64,000 nucleotides of DNA from positions 4,784,001-4,848,000 of the forward strand of contig OZ014413.1 in assembly GCA_963965975.1 (NCBI GenBank). The letters run 5' to 3'. Source of the stretch: Xestospongia bergquistia. Lineage: Eukaryota; Porifera; Demospongiae; Haplosclerida; Petrosiidae. The stretch's first letter is position 1, and each line of letters starts with the position of its first letter. Position numbers and translations under genes: made by a program. Positions 14,197 to 27,556 of this stretch are shown one piece after another. Under the pieces are notes generated by a model. That model was not told where the DNA came from, did no database searches, and saw only the letters and a list, made by a program, of their open reading frames with translations.

Positions 14197-17100
14197 ATGG
14201 CTGCTGAAAGGCGATTTAGTATGGTGAGTTATTGTAGTGGCTATTGTTAAACATTGTAGTAATAGTAATATATACATAATGTATTGTGTGATACATTGTA
14301 ATCATAAACACTATTATATGAAATATTAAGTGTACATCTGTTGTTATTACAAATATTATAAGTGATATTATTATGTGTAGTATTTATGTGTCATTTTTGA
14401 CACAATGTAGGTATGTCCTTTGTCATCCTTCATTGTTTGTTTATGTGGTGAATTATATAATATGTATATAGTTGCATGTAGTTTGTAAATATGCCCTTTG
14501 CTTATTTAATGATACATAGGTGTAGGCTAGTATTACTGCCTTTTTTGATATAGTTTAAGAAGCCTCCAAAGAAGCGGGAGACTGCTCCTACTATGGACCC
14601 TTCTGTATCACAGGAAGTTGCAAAAATTGAGTTACTTACTGATACGGAAATTAATGACAAACTTCTTCAAATGTTGGTAAGTAGCAATAACTTGCTATTA
14701 TAAGAACCTCTTGTATTACTGGAACTTTGTAGTACTTGATGCATAAAAACTTTAGACTATAAGTACATTAATTACTATTGCTAGTATGATATGATAATTA
14801 AAATATGCAGTAATAATAAGTTGATTAATGTATGACAGTAGTTTTGGTGTGTGCATCTATATATTTCATGTAAGTTGTTGTATGCTGTATCTCTACAGGA
14901 AGATATCAATGTCACTACAGAAGTTGGAAGACAGCATATTTTGGGACAGACCATTGAAGAAAAGAAACGTCTTCTTAAAAACTGGATTTTAAGAGACCAT
15001 CATTCATCAGTGAGTTCAAAAACATTATGTACATTTTTCCATGTCGCATTGTTTGATACTATAAAGTTATCAGTGAAGATAGTTTCGTTGTCATAATGTA
15101 CTGTTATGTGGATATTAGGCTAATCAAGCTGGTCCTGGTACACCAGAGGAATATGTAGAAGCATTGAAACAGCTAAACTTTGGGGAACAGATAACAGAAC
15201 ATCAACACCAGGTTGTTGATAAACTCCGTGTATCTCTCTCTACAAATGGACTGAGGTATCAATACATTATCTAATATACTTAGACATTTTATTTTGTAGT
15301 TGGGTGAAGAAGTTTGGGGAACATAATGGGTTAGATGTATTGCTGGACATTGTGCGTGCTTGTGTTAGCAGTAGCTTTACTGGAAAAGATGCTTTATTGA
15401 GACGAATACAACATCAATCTGTCCGCAGTATTAAAGCATTTATGAATAATAAGGTAAGCTTGTATATTATAACAGCTTTTAGCAATGTTATATCTTGAAT
15501 AACCCTTCAATGGTAGATATTCTTATTAGAAGGTTATTAAGTTATGTAACTGTTTTGATGTTAAATAGTAATGCTAGTGACAATTATTATGAGAGCAAGT
15601 AATATTAGGATTTTATGATGAGGGACTTTGAAATTGTTTAGGAACAGTATGTATAATGACTCTTTTTTATAGTATGGACTAACTCGAATGCTACAGAAAG
15701 AGGAAGGGTTAATTGTTTTTGTCAGTGCCATGGACCCTTACAATGAGGGTATGATGACTGATGTCCTGAGAGTGGTCGCTGCTGTTTGTCTAGTTGCTGA
15801 TGGGTAAGCAATATTCTAGCTGTACTATGTTATATCAATGCACTGCTTGTGTATTTCCTGGACTATCACAATTTTTCATTCTACTACTTTCAGTCATGAC
15901 CGTGTTTTAGAAGCAGTGACAGTGAATGGTGAAATATGTGGTATTAGCCGTTTTGATCCTGTATTACAAGCACTCAAGATGACAAAGAATCCAGTACTCC
16001 AGTTAGCTTGTATGCAGTTCATCAATGCTATAGTAAACACACCTGAGGACTTAGACTTCAGAGTACACTTGAGAAATGAATTTATGAGAGGAAGTCTTGG
16101 AGAAGTCCTATATGTATGTTATTAAATTCTAAATTAAATTAGTGTTTTGCACAACAATCACTCTCTAATTGCTATAGTATCTACATGTACACATGTATAT
16201 ATAATTAAATTATCTGTAAAACATGTAGTTGTGTTAGAATGTTTTGCTCAAAGAATTCAAATTCCACATGGTAATTTGTGTATCAGGGATATGCACTGTC
16301 AATGAGACATTAACACTATGCTTGAAACTGTCGTGATCATTATTTGAAAATGCTTTTTTCTCTATGCTACCATATAGTATAGAAATTTCCCAAAAAAACT
16401 TTCCTGTTTTGAATATTTCAATATAATAACCTTCATAACAGTAGTATCATTCTTTTTGACTTTACTTGTATATAATAGGAAACCCAGTCTCTATTTATAT
16501 TCGTTAATGTACATGTATCGTACTTTAGCAACTTCGTGAAATAAATTTACAAGATTTAACACTTCATTTGGACATTTTTGATGAACACAGAGAGAATGAT
16601 TTTGAGGAAATACAACAAAAATTAAAAGCAATTCAGTTTGAATTCAAGTAAGTGTTTTGATGTCGATGATTGTACATATACATCTGTACATATAGTATCT
16701 TTTACAATTATGTCATTAGTAAGTGTGATTAATTGTTTATTCTTGTATGTTATAGTGATGACTTGTTAAACTTGTTTATCACATTTTTAGTGATCCTGAT
16801 GAGGTGTTTAGAATGGTCAACAGTATTACACAGAGCACAGTGGCTGGCTTTCATTTTCTCTCAATACTTCAACACCTATTATTGATAAGAGAAGATTATT
16901 GGGCTAGGTACTAAACAATTAAAGAACATTTTTTACTTCTGTATGCTTTGTGAGCCCAAGCATTCTGATTACATGACTGTGTTTTCATTGTTTTTATTGT
17001 ATTGTAGTATTCAAACAGATTGCCAATGCACACAGTAATCAATTACTGCAAGTGCTATGATCTTGTGTGTGACTGGTTGAAGCTTTAAGGTTAAAAAGCT

Positions 17101-20100
17101 CATATTAGCATTACAGCTTTTATAAATTCCCCATCTTCAATATTAGCGAGTATTTACCTACTGTCAAGACAATCTTAGGAGGAGTTTTGCAGTTACTTTC
17201 TTGTTACAATTACATGTACATATATTGTTATATGCTCTACTTATTCGTAGACCTCAGTACTTCAAACTGATTGACAAGTGTGTATCACAGATTGTGCTAC
17301 ATCGTAGTGGATTAGATCCAGACTTCCATTATACTCAAAAGTTCAATTTGGATGTTGATACTATTATTGGTAAGTGGATAGGAGCATTGGTGTCCTTGTA
17401 ATAGTTATTGTTAAAGAATATATTATAGTTTAACATTGTGTTTATGTATATTGTCCTTTTACTTAGCTAATTATGAAATGTGTATGCCAATAGCATTGCA
17501 TATGTATCTAAGTATGATATTCAGTAATTATTGCTCTCTGTATTTCTTGTAATTTTCAATAGATGGTTTTATTGACAAGGCTCGTGTTGAAGAAGCAGAA
17601 ATGAAGACTAAGGACCTGGAAACTTTAGTGAGTGTTATAGCAAACTTTGAAAGTATCCTTTTACAAATTTGTATTATATTAGCTGACACAAGAGGAAGCT
17701 GCCAGGAATGAAGTAGAAGCTAAACTGATGTCTACTAGTGAGACATTGAAGGAAACTCAAGCCAAGTATGATACTGACACTGCAGCTAAAGATGCAGAAA
17801 TTTTAAAGTTGAAAGATGAGGTAATCTTTTTATTAATAAACCTATAAATATGGTTTTATTGTTTTAATATTTTAGCTGACAAAGAGACCAGTCATTTTTC
17901 AAAATGAGTCTGGAGGCCCTCCACCTCCTCCTGGACCGCCAGGAGCTGGTCCCCCTCCTCCCCCTCCTCCTCCTCCTCCTCCAGGTGGTCCTGGAGGTCC
18001 TCCTCCACCCCCACCTCCTCCAGGTGGGCCAGGTGGACCTCCTCCACCTCCTCCTCCCCCAGGTGGTCCTGGCATACCTCCTCCACCACCATTAGGTGGT
18101 GTACCTGGAGCTCCTCCTATTCCTGGTATGATGCTTGGCCCAGCAGTTAAGGAGAAGAAGAAGTACAAATTAGATGTTCAGATGAGAAGAATGAATTGGA
18201 ATCAGGTATATTTATGTCTTTTGTCTCTCTTTAGTTTAGTTTGTAGTTATGATACGATCTGTATGTATAAATGTGTTAGGGCTTTGTTTGGGGTATTGGA
18301 TTAATTTCTTGATCTATTTTAGATCAAGAGACAGCAGTTATCTGAAGATTCTTTCTGGGCTAAAGCTAATGAGGATCAATTTGAATCCCTTGATTTGTTT
18401 CAAGATCTGGAAAAAACATTTGGCACTGGTCGTGCTCGTAACATGGAACTTGATTCAGGTCCTAAACTGAAGCTACCTAAAATTAAAGAGCTAAAAGTAT
18501 TGGATGCCAAATCAGCTCAAAATATCTGTGAGTTTGATCCTATAATTAATTTGGAATTGCCTATATATATATATATATATATAATATGATCCTTTTTTTG
18601 GTTAAGTAATTAAGTCACACTATAATGTTTAACTATTATTACTTATTTTAGCTTTATTGTTGGGTGCACTGAGGATGCCATTCAAGGATGTGCGAGATTT
18701 AGTCATGTCAGTGGATGAAAAATTGACGGAGCAGATGTTGGGACAACTACTAAAATTTATGCCCAAGAAAGAAGAGGTAAGCATATAAAGAGGTTGTTAC
18801 AATAACAGTAATATGTACTTAATGCTGAATATTTTCAATTAGTCCAAACAAATTCCACGGAGTATATTTCATGCTTGATTTGGAAAATGGAATTTGTTTT
18901 CATAATTATGTTAAATCTTTTAAATTACAATTAGTATAATGTTAATTGTATCACATAAAATAGTCTATTATGTATAATGTCTTCTTTATAGATGGAGTCG
19001 TTGTCGTCTTATCGTAACAAAATTCAAGATCTAAGTGAAGCAGAGCAGTTTGCTGTAGTGGTAATGTAGTACATATACATATAATATTAACCAGACTACA
19101 ATATACTAACCTGACCACAATAGACATGTACAATATAAATGTACATGTAATACTAGCATTACCACAGTAACATTAGCCAACCACAATATACATGTAATAC
19201 TAACTTGACCACAGTAATACTAGCCGACTATAATATACATGTACATTTACAAATGTAAACAATTTGATTACCTTTGTTATTCTAGATGAGTGATGTCAAA
19301 CGACTTGATGAAAGACTTGAGTGTATGTTGTTTAGAGCAAGATTTCCTGAAGAAATTGAGGAATTGAAACCAGTGAGTTGTTGTTTCCTCCCACTCTATG
19401 TTGATAATATACAATGTAATGTTGTGTTAATCTATTAACAAAACATCATTGAATCACATATTTAATTAAACCAAATACAGTAACATGACTCCTGAGAGCT
19501 CTACCTGGCATTTTAATCACTATGTGGGAGTTTCAGCTCCTTACCCCTTCCACCCTTTTCTCATTTTGTCCTCATGATATACATATACACAAAACAGTAT
19601 ATAGTTATATAGTATATGTAGTTAGGAACTGTGTCAAAACATTGCTTGGCACTTTGATGTTATTATTTAACTGATGTTGTGTAAGCTTGCCTCTCTTCTA
19701 TCCTTGTAATTTAACATATCATATGTCTGTTACAGATGGTGACTTCTGTCACTCAAGCATGTAGGGAAGTCAAAAGCAGTAAGAAATTTACAAAGTTATT
19801 AGAGGTAATATCATTATCACAGATTCATGATATCTATGACTTGTTGTGCTCTTTTTATTATCATAACTCTCATCTTTAACACATAGTTGATTCTCTTGAT
19901 GGGTAATTACATGAACACTGGATCCAGAAATGCTCAATCTTATGGATTTGAATTAAGCTATCTTGCTAAGGTAATATAAATTACATTAGATATATGGTTG
20001 TATTACATGTATTGGTATATACAACATGTTCACATGTAATCTACATACATTGTATGTTACTCCAAAGTCAATGCTAAATTGTTTTCCACAAAATGACCTT

Positions 20101-22529
20101 TAATTAGTATGTGGGTAGGACCTTGAGAAAGATTTGGTGAATATCGCTGTGGTTTGCTCACAACACACTCTACCCTACCACCTCTTAATATAAAGGACTA
20201 TACACAACTGATTGATATGTTGTGTATAGCTTGTGTTAAATGTCACTTAATACTGTTTTCTGAATGAATGAGTGCTATAGCATATATCAACTACATTTCA
20301 TTGTCACATTATCTTAACGTTATTGCATGTGCACATGTATAGGTGTGGTTATCTGTTATTTACCTATTGCACAGATAATAGAGTTACTCTATTATCTATG
20401 GCTATTCACAAAGGTTTTCATGAAAAGTCCTAATTTCATATGTTACAAAGTTTGTTTCACTTTGAAAATTCTTTGTATATGGTAATTTCAATTTGAGGTG
20501 GTGGATACTGTACATTATTTACATCTAAATTAAGTGTATTTACTTGACAATTAGTTTGTGTTTCATTTGCTGTTTGTATTAGTTGAGCTCTACCAAGTCT
20601 GCTGACCAGAAGACAACTCTTCTTCATTTCTTGGCCAATACTGTTGAGTTACGTTATCCACATATATTGGACTTTGTGGCAGAATTGAGAAATGTTGAAG
20701 AAGCATCAAAATGTAAGCAAATCAATTCTTTATGTTTACATGTACATAATTGTCAGGCTCTGATGAGATTATGCAAAAACAATTGAAGCAAATGGAAGCA
20801 GGTCTTACTAAAATAAAAACAGAAATAGACAAGAATAAGAAGCCACAGGATAGTACGGATAAGTTTTCTGCCAGAATGGAGGTTAGTTATACAACCATGT
20901 TGTAAAACAATGAGATGCACTAATGGTACATGTACATTTTAACAACACATTTATTTGTCAAACAGCCCCTCCCACAAATACATGTCTTTACAATAGGTGT
21001 TTTTGTCGAGTGCTACTCGTGAATTTGAAGCATTGAAGCAGCAATTTGAACTTATGGATAAACGATTTGAAGAATTGTCAAAGTATTTTTGTTTTGATCG
21101 AAAGAAAAGCAGCATGGAAGAATTTTTTGGAGATTTATCTACCTTCATAAAAGATTTTGAGGTCAGCTGATTTAATTTCAATTCAGTAGTTCTAGATATT
21201 CTACTAACTTTTTACAGCGTGCTAGAAAAGAAAACCAGAAAGTCAGAGAACAACTTGAAAAACAAAGAAAACAAAAGGAAAGAGAGGTAGATCGTTGGCA
21301 TTGTATATGTGTAGATTTAAGCTGTAGTCTCTCACAAGGAAATGGCTAGGAGAGAAAAGTCAAACAGAGGAGCTCAACCTAAAAAGACTAGAGGTGTCAT
21401 TGATATATCTAAAGGGGGTATGTCACTGGATTCATTTTCTTTGAAGTTACTTGTTCTTTAGATGATGACGAGGAGGGTGTTCTGGATAATCTACTTCAAT
21501 GCCTCCAGACAGGAAGTGTCTTTAAACAGTAAGTTAACACAATGGACACATGTATGTCAAAACCTAGTTTGATTTAAATTCTGCCACAAGTGTATATGTT
21601 GTGACATAAAATATCACAATGTCTGTAAGTAAGTTATTATTTGTGGCATGCCATTCATGCCAAAAGAAGTGTCTTAAGAAGTGAGCACTATTCATGTGCA
21701 TATAGGTTTAGGCATGCTTCTTTAGAGGTTAGGGTTTATGATCTAACTGTGAATATGTTTATCCTGGTACATAGTGTTGACATTGTAAAGCAATATTTAT
21801 TTTTGCCCAAAATGGTATGCCATAATTATTGCATGCATATACAAGTTATTATTTAACATGAGAAATATCATTTGCTGTAATGGATTTTGCTTTTGTTTAC
21901 AGAGGCCGTAAACGTGGTCAAAGTAAACGTAAGTTATATATAATAATATTTTATTATTGTGTAATATGTATGATGTGGGTTATACGACTTCATACTCCTC
22001 CTACAATTTTCATGTCAATCTTCACAAAGTTGCTAACGGGAAGGCAATTTGAAAACTTGGTGCTATACAGCCATTTCTGGAAACTTGAACACATACAAAG
22101 CTGTGAATGCAATTAACCGTGATATTAAAGATTTTTGTTTAATGTTCTATGTAGTTATATATACTTTCTTAGCAAAGCTATGACTGCTGACTATACTCAT
22201 TATTGCTATTAATATGACTAGCTAACCAGAACAGTTTGTAGTTTGTACTAGTATGTCCCATGGACATGTAAGCTATATTTACATGCAATTTTTGTTTTTA
22301 TACAGCACCTACTATGACTAAAGAAGGACCATCTAGGACATTGGTACGTCTTCCAAAAGTGTTAGGAGATCAAGAACAAGGGAGTCCAAATGTTAGTGGG
22401 AGTGGCAATGAAGGAGCAGGAGCATCAGCTAGTTCAACTCCTAGAGGGAGAGGTCGATCTCCACTTCCAAATGGCCCATCACAAGCTGAGGAACTATTAC
22501 AGCGATTACAAGGGAAAACTGTGTTGTGA
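14197..22529 (+). CDS. DIAPH: Diaphanous-type formin (DRF)
   Basis: A Rho effector that nucleates and elongates unbranched actin filaments. The start MAAERRFSM at 14197 follows an acceptor at 14177-14178. Twenty-seven coding exons are in phase: 14197-14223, 14554-14676, 14899-15009, 15119-15255, 15300-15453, 15673-15803, 15894-16113, 16529-16647, 16791-16907, 17251-17369, 17563-17627, 17683-17820, 17876-18205, 18323-18527, 18652-18776, 18992-19060, 19286-19372, 19736-19804, 19887-19970, 20583-20712, 20757-20881, 20997-21161, 21218-21286, 21339-21417, 21462-21528, 21903-21928, 22306-22529. They give about 1104 residues. Order: GTPase-binding/DID armadillo region (about 40-400), coiled coil (about 435-487), FH1 proline stretches separated by GGPGG (about 495-570), FH2 (about 580-980; MRRMNWNQIK, LLMGNYMNTGSRN), basic coiled region, and a DAD (VLDNLLQCLQTGSVF followed by GRKRGQSK). 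The DID-DAD pair predicts autoinhibition relieved by Rho-GTP. Confidence 0.96.
19060..19260 (+). repeat. Degenerate short tandem repeat in a formin intron
   Basis: The intron holds four or five imperfect copies of a roughly 40-45-base unit built from CTGACCACAATA-like blocks followed by ACATGTACA-like blocks. Copies differ by substitutions and small indels. It lies wholly in the intron after the exon ending at 19060. Confidence 0.6.
20373..20397. repeat. Perfect 11-bp hairpin in a formin intron
   Basis: AGATAATAGAG and its exact complement are separated by TTA. Confidence 0.8.
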
Positions 22530-23008
22530 TAAGTATTGCTGTTTATATATTGGAAAATTTGATTACTGTGTCTCTGTATTTAAGTCAGTACATCATAATA
22601 TAAAATGTTATTTTTTGAGTATTATTCATTTTTGTTATAGCTACTTGAATATGTGAAGTCTGTCATATTTCCATAGAGTTAGTAAAAATCTGCTAGTTCA
22701 TAGTAATAAGGCATAATATGGAGTTTGACTACGTGTTTATTGAAGAAAAGTTGTTAAAATCATGATGAATGTACATGCTTACTTGCTACATTATATAGGA
22801 GAACATACCTTTCAATCAATATGAATACACTGACTGTAATGTCATATTGAGCCATTTGTCTTTGGACTTATAATATATAAATTAAAATGGTATCTCTAAG
22901 AGTAGCTATTAATTATTTAATACTTATTTACACAATTTCAACAAGAACATTGATTGTAGGTAGGCAGTATTATTTATGAAATTACAATATTGTTATTACA
23001 GAGATTAG
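22530..23008. other. Convergent intergenic region, formin 3' end to PRCC 3' end
   Basis: AT-rich sequence of about 480 bases between two stop codons on opposite strands. It probably contains both 3' UTRs. I see no exon, repeat or RNA gene. Confidence 0.5.
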
Positions 23009-25516
23009 TTAAAATCCATATTTCATTTGTGACTGTTTTCTTGCAGCTGCTGACTGTGCCCAAAAGTTCTTCAATTCAATTTCTCTTGACTTAGCCTGTT
23101 AAAAAACACTCATCAAACTATCTCAAAATAATTACACAATTTATAATGTGAAAGTGTATTATATGTAACATAAAGGTACCATAGGACAGGCATAGAGTAG
23201 ATTTTTTTATGGAAGAAAGACATCCATCAATTATAATTATCCTCAAATAAAAGTTTCAGCCCAGAAGACAGCAAAGAGGAAGGATTATCAATCATCCACT
23301 CAATTAATTAAGACAGCAGGATTCTCAAACACCCACTCAATAATTAATTAAAACACCAGGTAGAGTACTAAGCAAAACCTTACAAACAGAACTAGTTCCT
23401 GTAGTAAGCTATGACAGAATAGGTTTTTATTCAAGAAGCACAATGGTGTATCAGTTGAAGCAAGATTACTGTTCATATACGGGCCTCATACACAACTGCA
23501 GTATTAATATTGTGATCAAAACATGATAACCTCCTGATTTGCTTTATATTGATAAACTCAAACCAATCAAGACAATAAAACTATTACAATATCACACATT
23601 CGCATATGTACAATGAAGTTTATTGTCTTACATACGTACATCTTCATATTATTAATATAATATGTGAACTGTAATTTTAAATGGTTACATAAGTCATACA
23701 TGTAGAATTCACTGACCTGATTTGCCAGCCATGTTATTTGATGTTTTCTCTTCTGCAAAACAGTATATGCCAAATCTTCTGCCTAAAAAAACCATAAAAC
23801 CACTAATTTACTAGAGACTATCAAGACAATTAAATTGTTACTGTCTGATGTGCTTTATGTTACAGTAAGTCCTATGATTGTTTTGGCCATGTGTGTATGT
23901 TTGCATATATGTATGTTCACATGTGTCATTTTTATGTACTGTTAAATGTGACCTTGAATGTGCCAAATGATTATTAAAATGTGGACATTAACCATTGATG
24001 CACATGGTAACTAATGATAGTCTTTACTGCAAGTGTTATGGTGATAACCATCTATTTTCTATACTCATTCATGCCTACTAGCTGTGTCAGCAGTTTATTG
24101 AGTTCACATCAGTATTGTTATTATTAACAGTGAGGTCTTACATGTGTTATAATGAATCGTAATACCAACAAGAGATATCTCTAGCACTTAGATATTGTTG
24201 TAAAAAGAAACACTACAAAGTACTCAAAGAGGATGAAGTTATTTGCTATGTATTATAGTACACATACATTGTATGTACAGTATAACGTACAACATTTCCA
24301 CTGTTAGCAGATTGTTCGGTAGAATATTTCTGGTAAGCCTTCACAGAATCTTTAATTTCTGTTTCAGTGAAATCCACTAACTGTTGTAATGATATATCTT
24401 CAACATTCTTCTTGTTACCTCTTTTTTTGCCAGCAAGACGACGAACCTAACAACAAATACACTACTGTATATTGGTAAATAAAAATCAGTAGTGCATGGA
24501 ACTAGACCCTTCTCTTTACTGATGCATGAGCATTAGTAAAGAAGAGGGTCTAACTTAATTGACTAAAGATCCACAAGAACGAGAGAAATAAAATTAATTT
24601 TGCATCTAATAGTACAGCAAAGATAAAATCAATCTACAAAGCTAAATCAAGTGGAATATAGTTGCATGCATTCATATCACACACTACATTGGCATTATGG
24701 CTATTAACAACTGAAGCAATTTAGAAATAATACACAGCTGTGTAATTAATATATATATACAGTGCATAGTCAAGTTAATGGATATTAAATTGTCTATACA
24801 AATTAAGTAATACAACTCACAGTATCTTCATCCAAGATAAGTTTTCCATCACTGTCTGTATTTCCAGTCCCACTTAATGTATCATTTGAATTGGAAGGTG
24901 GTGTCTCTAATGGTTCAACAGTACTTACAGTAGGTTGGGTTAATATGGACTTTTTATCTGATAAATATTGTTCTTCATGTAGTCTTGGATGTTTTATAGG
25001 AGGATATGAAGAAGTAATATCAATAGAAGGTTTGTTATCATTGTCATCATCTAGAAAAAGGAATGACTTTGTGTCTTCTTCATCACTTGAATCATCATTA
25101 GATGAAGCTTTAGGAACTTTTGACTTTAATTCAAATGATTTCTTTTTGTCATTAGTAACTTGATGGGAAGTAGTTATAGTTTGAGAAGATGTTCGTTTCC
25201 CTCTTGGTCTTGGTAGAATGGCAGTTAAGCTAGACTGTGTAGTAACAGATATTATGAGCATATACCTAGCATGATCGTTAGTACTAAATTTATTACATTT
25301 ATGTTTAAGCTATTGACTACATTCTGGTTTTCTATCTTAGTGAGGTCTATCAACTTTGTGACTTGACAAAACATAATCATCACATCATTGATCATTATGT
25401 GTACACATCAAAAATAACAATGCCATTTTTCTGTGATTGTGTGTCTGATCAATTTCTAGAAAATTCCCAGAGTTACACTGTAACAATCAAGCATGCAATG
25501 CAACATCATCACCAAG

Positions 25517-25600
<84 letters not shown>

Positions 25601-26762
25601 TACATATATACAAGGATGAAAGTGGCAATGTTGGTAGCAACAACAAAGATGTTGAAGTATGATTTGAAGTACGATGAATACAATTTCTTAATCTCAAAAT
25701 CAAATACACACATACAACTTGTAGTTACTGTTTAGAACCTGTATTATCATCCCCAGGACTCCCCCTAAGGCCCAATTTTTGCTTCATGATAACTGCAACT
25801 GCAACACTTTAGTTATGACTGTGAAAGAATTTTGAAGCAATACTACAAGTGCTTTCTTTTCTAATTACAATATTGTAGTATTCATAATAGTTAAATATTC
25901 ATACCTTGTAACATTGAAGTGGTACTTGAGATACAAGTAATTCATTAAACTGTAGGCAAAGTAATATAATATAATCAATGACAGTCATGACACTTTCTTT
26001 ATCTTTCCAATCTAAGAGGCTGTTAAGGGTACCATTTACTTAGATTTTAATCCTCATGAGTACATCTTTTGTAGGACTCATATCAAGTGTTTCAATTTGG
26101 ATAATATTGATTATAATTTTTTAATAGATCTTGGTAATAGCCGCTCTGAGAGATGCCAATTTATTTATATAGACAAATTATTATTCACGGAAATAATTAG
26201 GCAGTCCCTTACAAATTTATTCATAAGTGATTTATCACTTCACTATATCAAAAGAAACTATTCATATTTTGCCGTAAAAGTATCTTTAAAAAGAGTTAAC
26301 ATCAAATTAAAGCAATATTTTAGGTCTTAAAAAAGTGGAATCAATAAACTTCCCAAAAAGCATGGCATTCTATTGTGGGTGTGTCAGATGCGTATGGTAA
26401 AGAGTAGGTAATAAGTTGAATGACATTGGCTACTCTGAATGCTTACTTAAATGACAAGATATTTTAAAATTCACTATAACTCTCTCTGAATTAAGAGAGT
26501 TGGTAGCTAAGGATAAGATTTCCTGGATGATAACCTCTTCAGTCTCAATAATGTTACCAGTGTAATTCTAAGCCTAGATGATTATGATTTGTCTTACCTC
26601 AGTATCTGGCTCCTTAGGTAAACTGACTTTTACTTTCTTAGATTTACCCTTTTCTTGTACAACATTTGAGGACTTCTTTATAGATAATACGACATTTTGT
26701 TCTTGAGTAGTCTCTTCATCACTGTCACTGTCTCCATAAACACACAAGGATGACAAGGCCAT
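23009..26762 (-). CDS. PRCC: PRCC homolog (nuclear, spliceosome-associated)
   Basis: PRCC is a nuclear protein reported with splicing factors and mitotic checkpoint protein MAD2B in vertebrates. Five minus-strand exons, all phase 0, give 295 residues: 26762-26598, 25234-24821, 24446-24291, 23782-23717, 23095-23009. The start [17 protein letters not shown] resembles the acidic PRCC N-terminus. [12 protein letters not shown] matches the conserved SALLPQPK block. [18 protein letters not shown] matches the RLQGKRNRG block. RKHQITWL and the last exon ([12 protein letters not shown] to QMKYGF at the stop) match the PRCC C-terminus. The long proline-rich N-terminal segment of vertebrate PRCC is absent. 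An extra 45-base in-phase exon may exist at 25905-25949. Introns carry a TA microsatellite, a palindrome and a short tandem repeat. Confidence 0.9.
23278..23360. repeat. Two-copy tandem repeat, about 40 bases
   Basis: Two adjacent imperfect copies begin with AGGATT and contain a CACTCAAT block followed by an AATTAATTA stretch. They lie in the last PRCC intron. Confidence 0.6.
24503..24552. repeat. 50-base near-perfect palindrome in a PRCC intron
   Basis: The segment starts TAGACCCT and ends AGGGTCTA. The two 23-25-base arms pair with only a few mismatches and have almost no loop. It lies between the PRCC exons ending at 24821 and starting at 24446. Confidence 0.75.
25517..25612. repeat. (TA)n microsatellite
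   Basis: About 95 bases of almost uninterrupted TA dinucleotides lie in the first PRCC intron. Open frames across it on both strands are artefacts. Confidence 0.95.
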
Positions 26763-27556
26763 CGTTTTGTTAATAAAATGCGCGGGCGAAGCCGCGCCTA
26801 TTTAATATGAGAAGTGTCACGCCCTAAATCTTTACTTATTACAACTATTAGGTATAGTACATGCATGCTACGGTGAATTGCCATGCTTTATGTAACTAGA
26901 CGTCTAGTTTGATGTATGCCTATAACTGGTTATATGCTTCGAATCATTCTCAATTTATACCAACTGAGTATAGATCATGTCACAGAACCAAATTATTTAT
27001 ACGCATAAACCTATCACTTTTTACTGTGAAATCATGGTGTACCAATGTCTATTGCTTGGTTGTCAATGATTTGTTACTGATGCTCAAAACAGCTGTCTAC
27101 AGTAGTTGGTGACTTGTATGGTTTTCAGTAACAGTCTAATGGAGCATATTTACATCATCATAGAAGTTACACCAAGAAGGACCCATTAAATGTTTGTCAA
27201 CTTACATAACTTACACACACGCATATAAAGAAATGAAATGACTCCATACTTATCATTGATGAGTGATTTTTGAATGCTTTTAATATGCAAATATATAGTT
27301 CATTTATTAAAGTAAAATGAGTAATCATTATAATAATGAGTAATTAGTTACTTTCATTATTACTAGTGTTGTGAACATTTCAGTAAATTATTTTCAAATG
27401 CATGTGTTTAAACCATACTATAGAATAAAAAAATAATGTGAAGTAGTTAAAAGTTGAAAGATCATAGTTATTTAAGAACAGTTAATAAAATAGGTGTTGA
27501 ATACTCTTATGGAACACTTAATTTGCATATACTACTATAATTAGTATGAAGAATGT
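26763..27556. other. Upstream region of PRCC and 3' flank of the beta-helix gene
   Basis: The first 40 bases, next to the PRCC start codon, include a GC-rich hairpin at 26780-26797 and are the likely PRCC promoter or 5' UTR. The remainder is AT-rich, with nothing coding that I can support. Confidence 0.5.
26780..26797. repeat. GC-rich hairpin just upstream of the PRCC start codon
   Basis: A perfect 6-bp stem GCGCGG/CCGCGC encloses a 6-base loop, 18 bases upstream of the PRCC ATG. It is one of the few CpG-dense spots in the window. It could lie in the core promoter or the 5' UTR. Confidence 0.6.

Noticed and set aside
16756..16790. Alternative acceptor (TATAG then TGATGAC) upstream of the formin exon at 16791
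   Set aside because: It would add 35 bases and break the frame; the 16791 acceptor preserves phase and family sequence.
17892..18168. Open frames on both strands across the formin proline stretch
   Set aside because: They are shadows of the Pro/Gly-coding FH1 repeat. The plus frame used by the formin exon is the only one with flanking splice continuity.
25456..25713. Tyr/Ile-repeat open frames on both strands
   Set aside because: Translation of the TA microsatellite.
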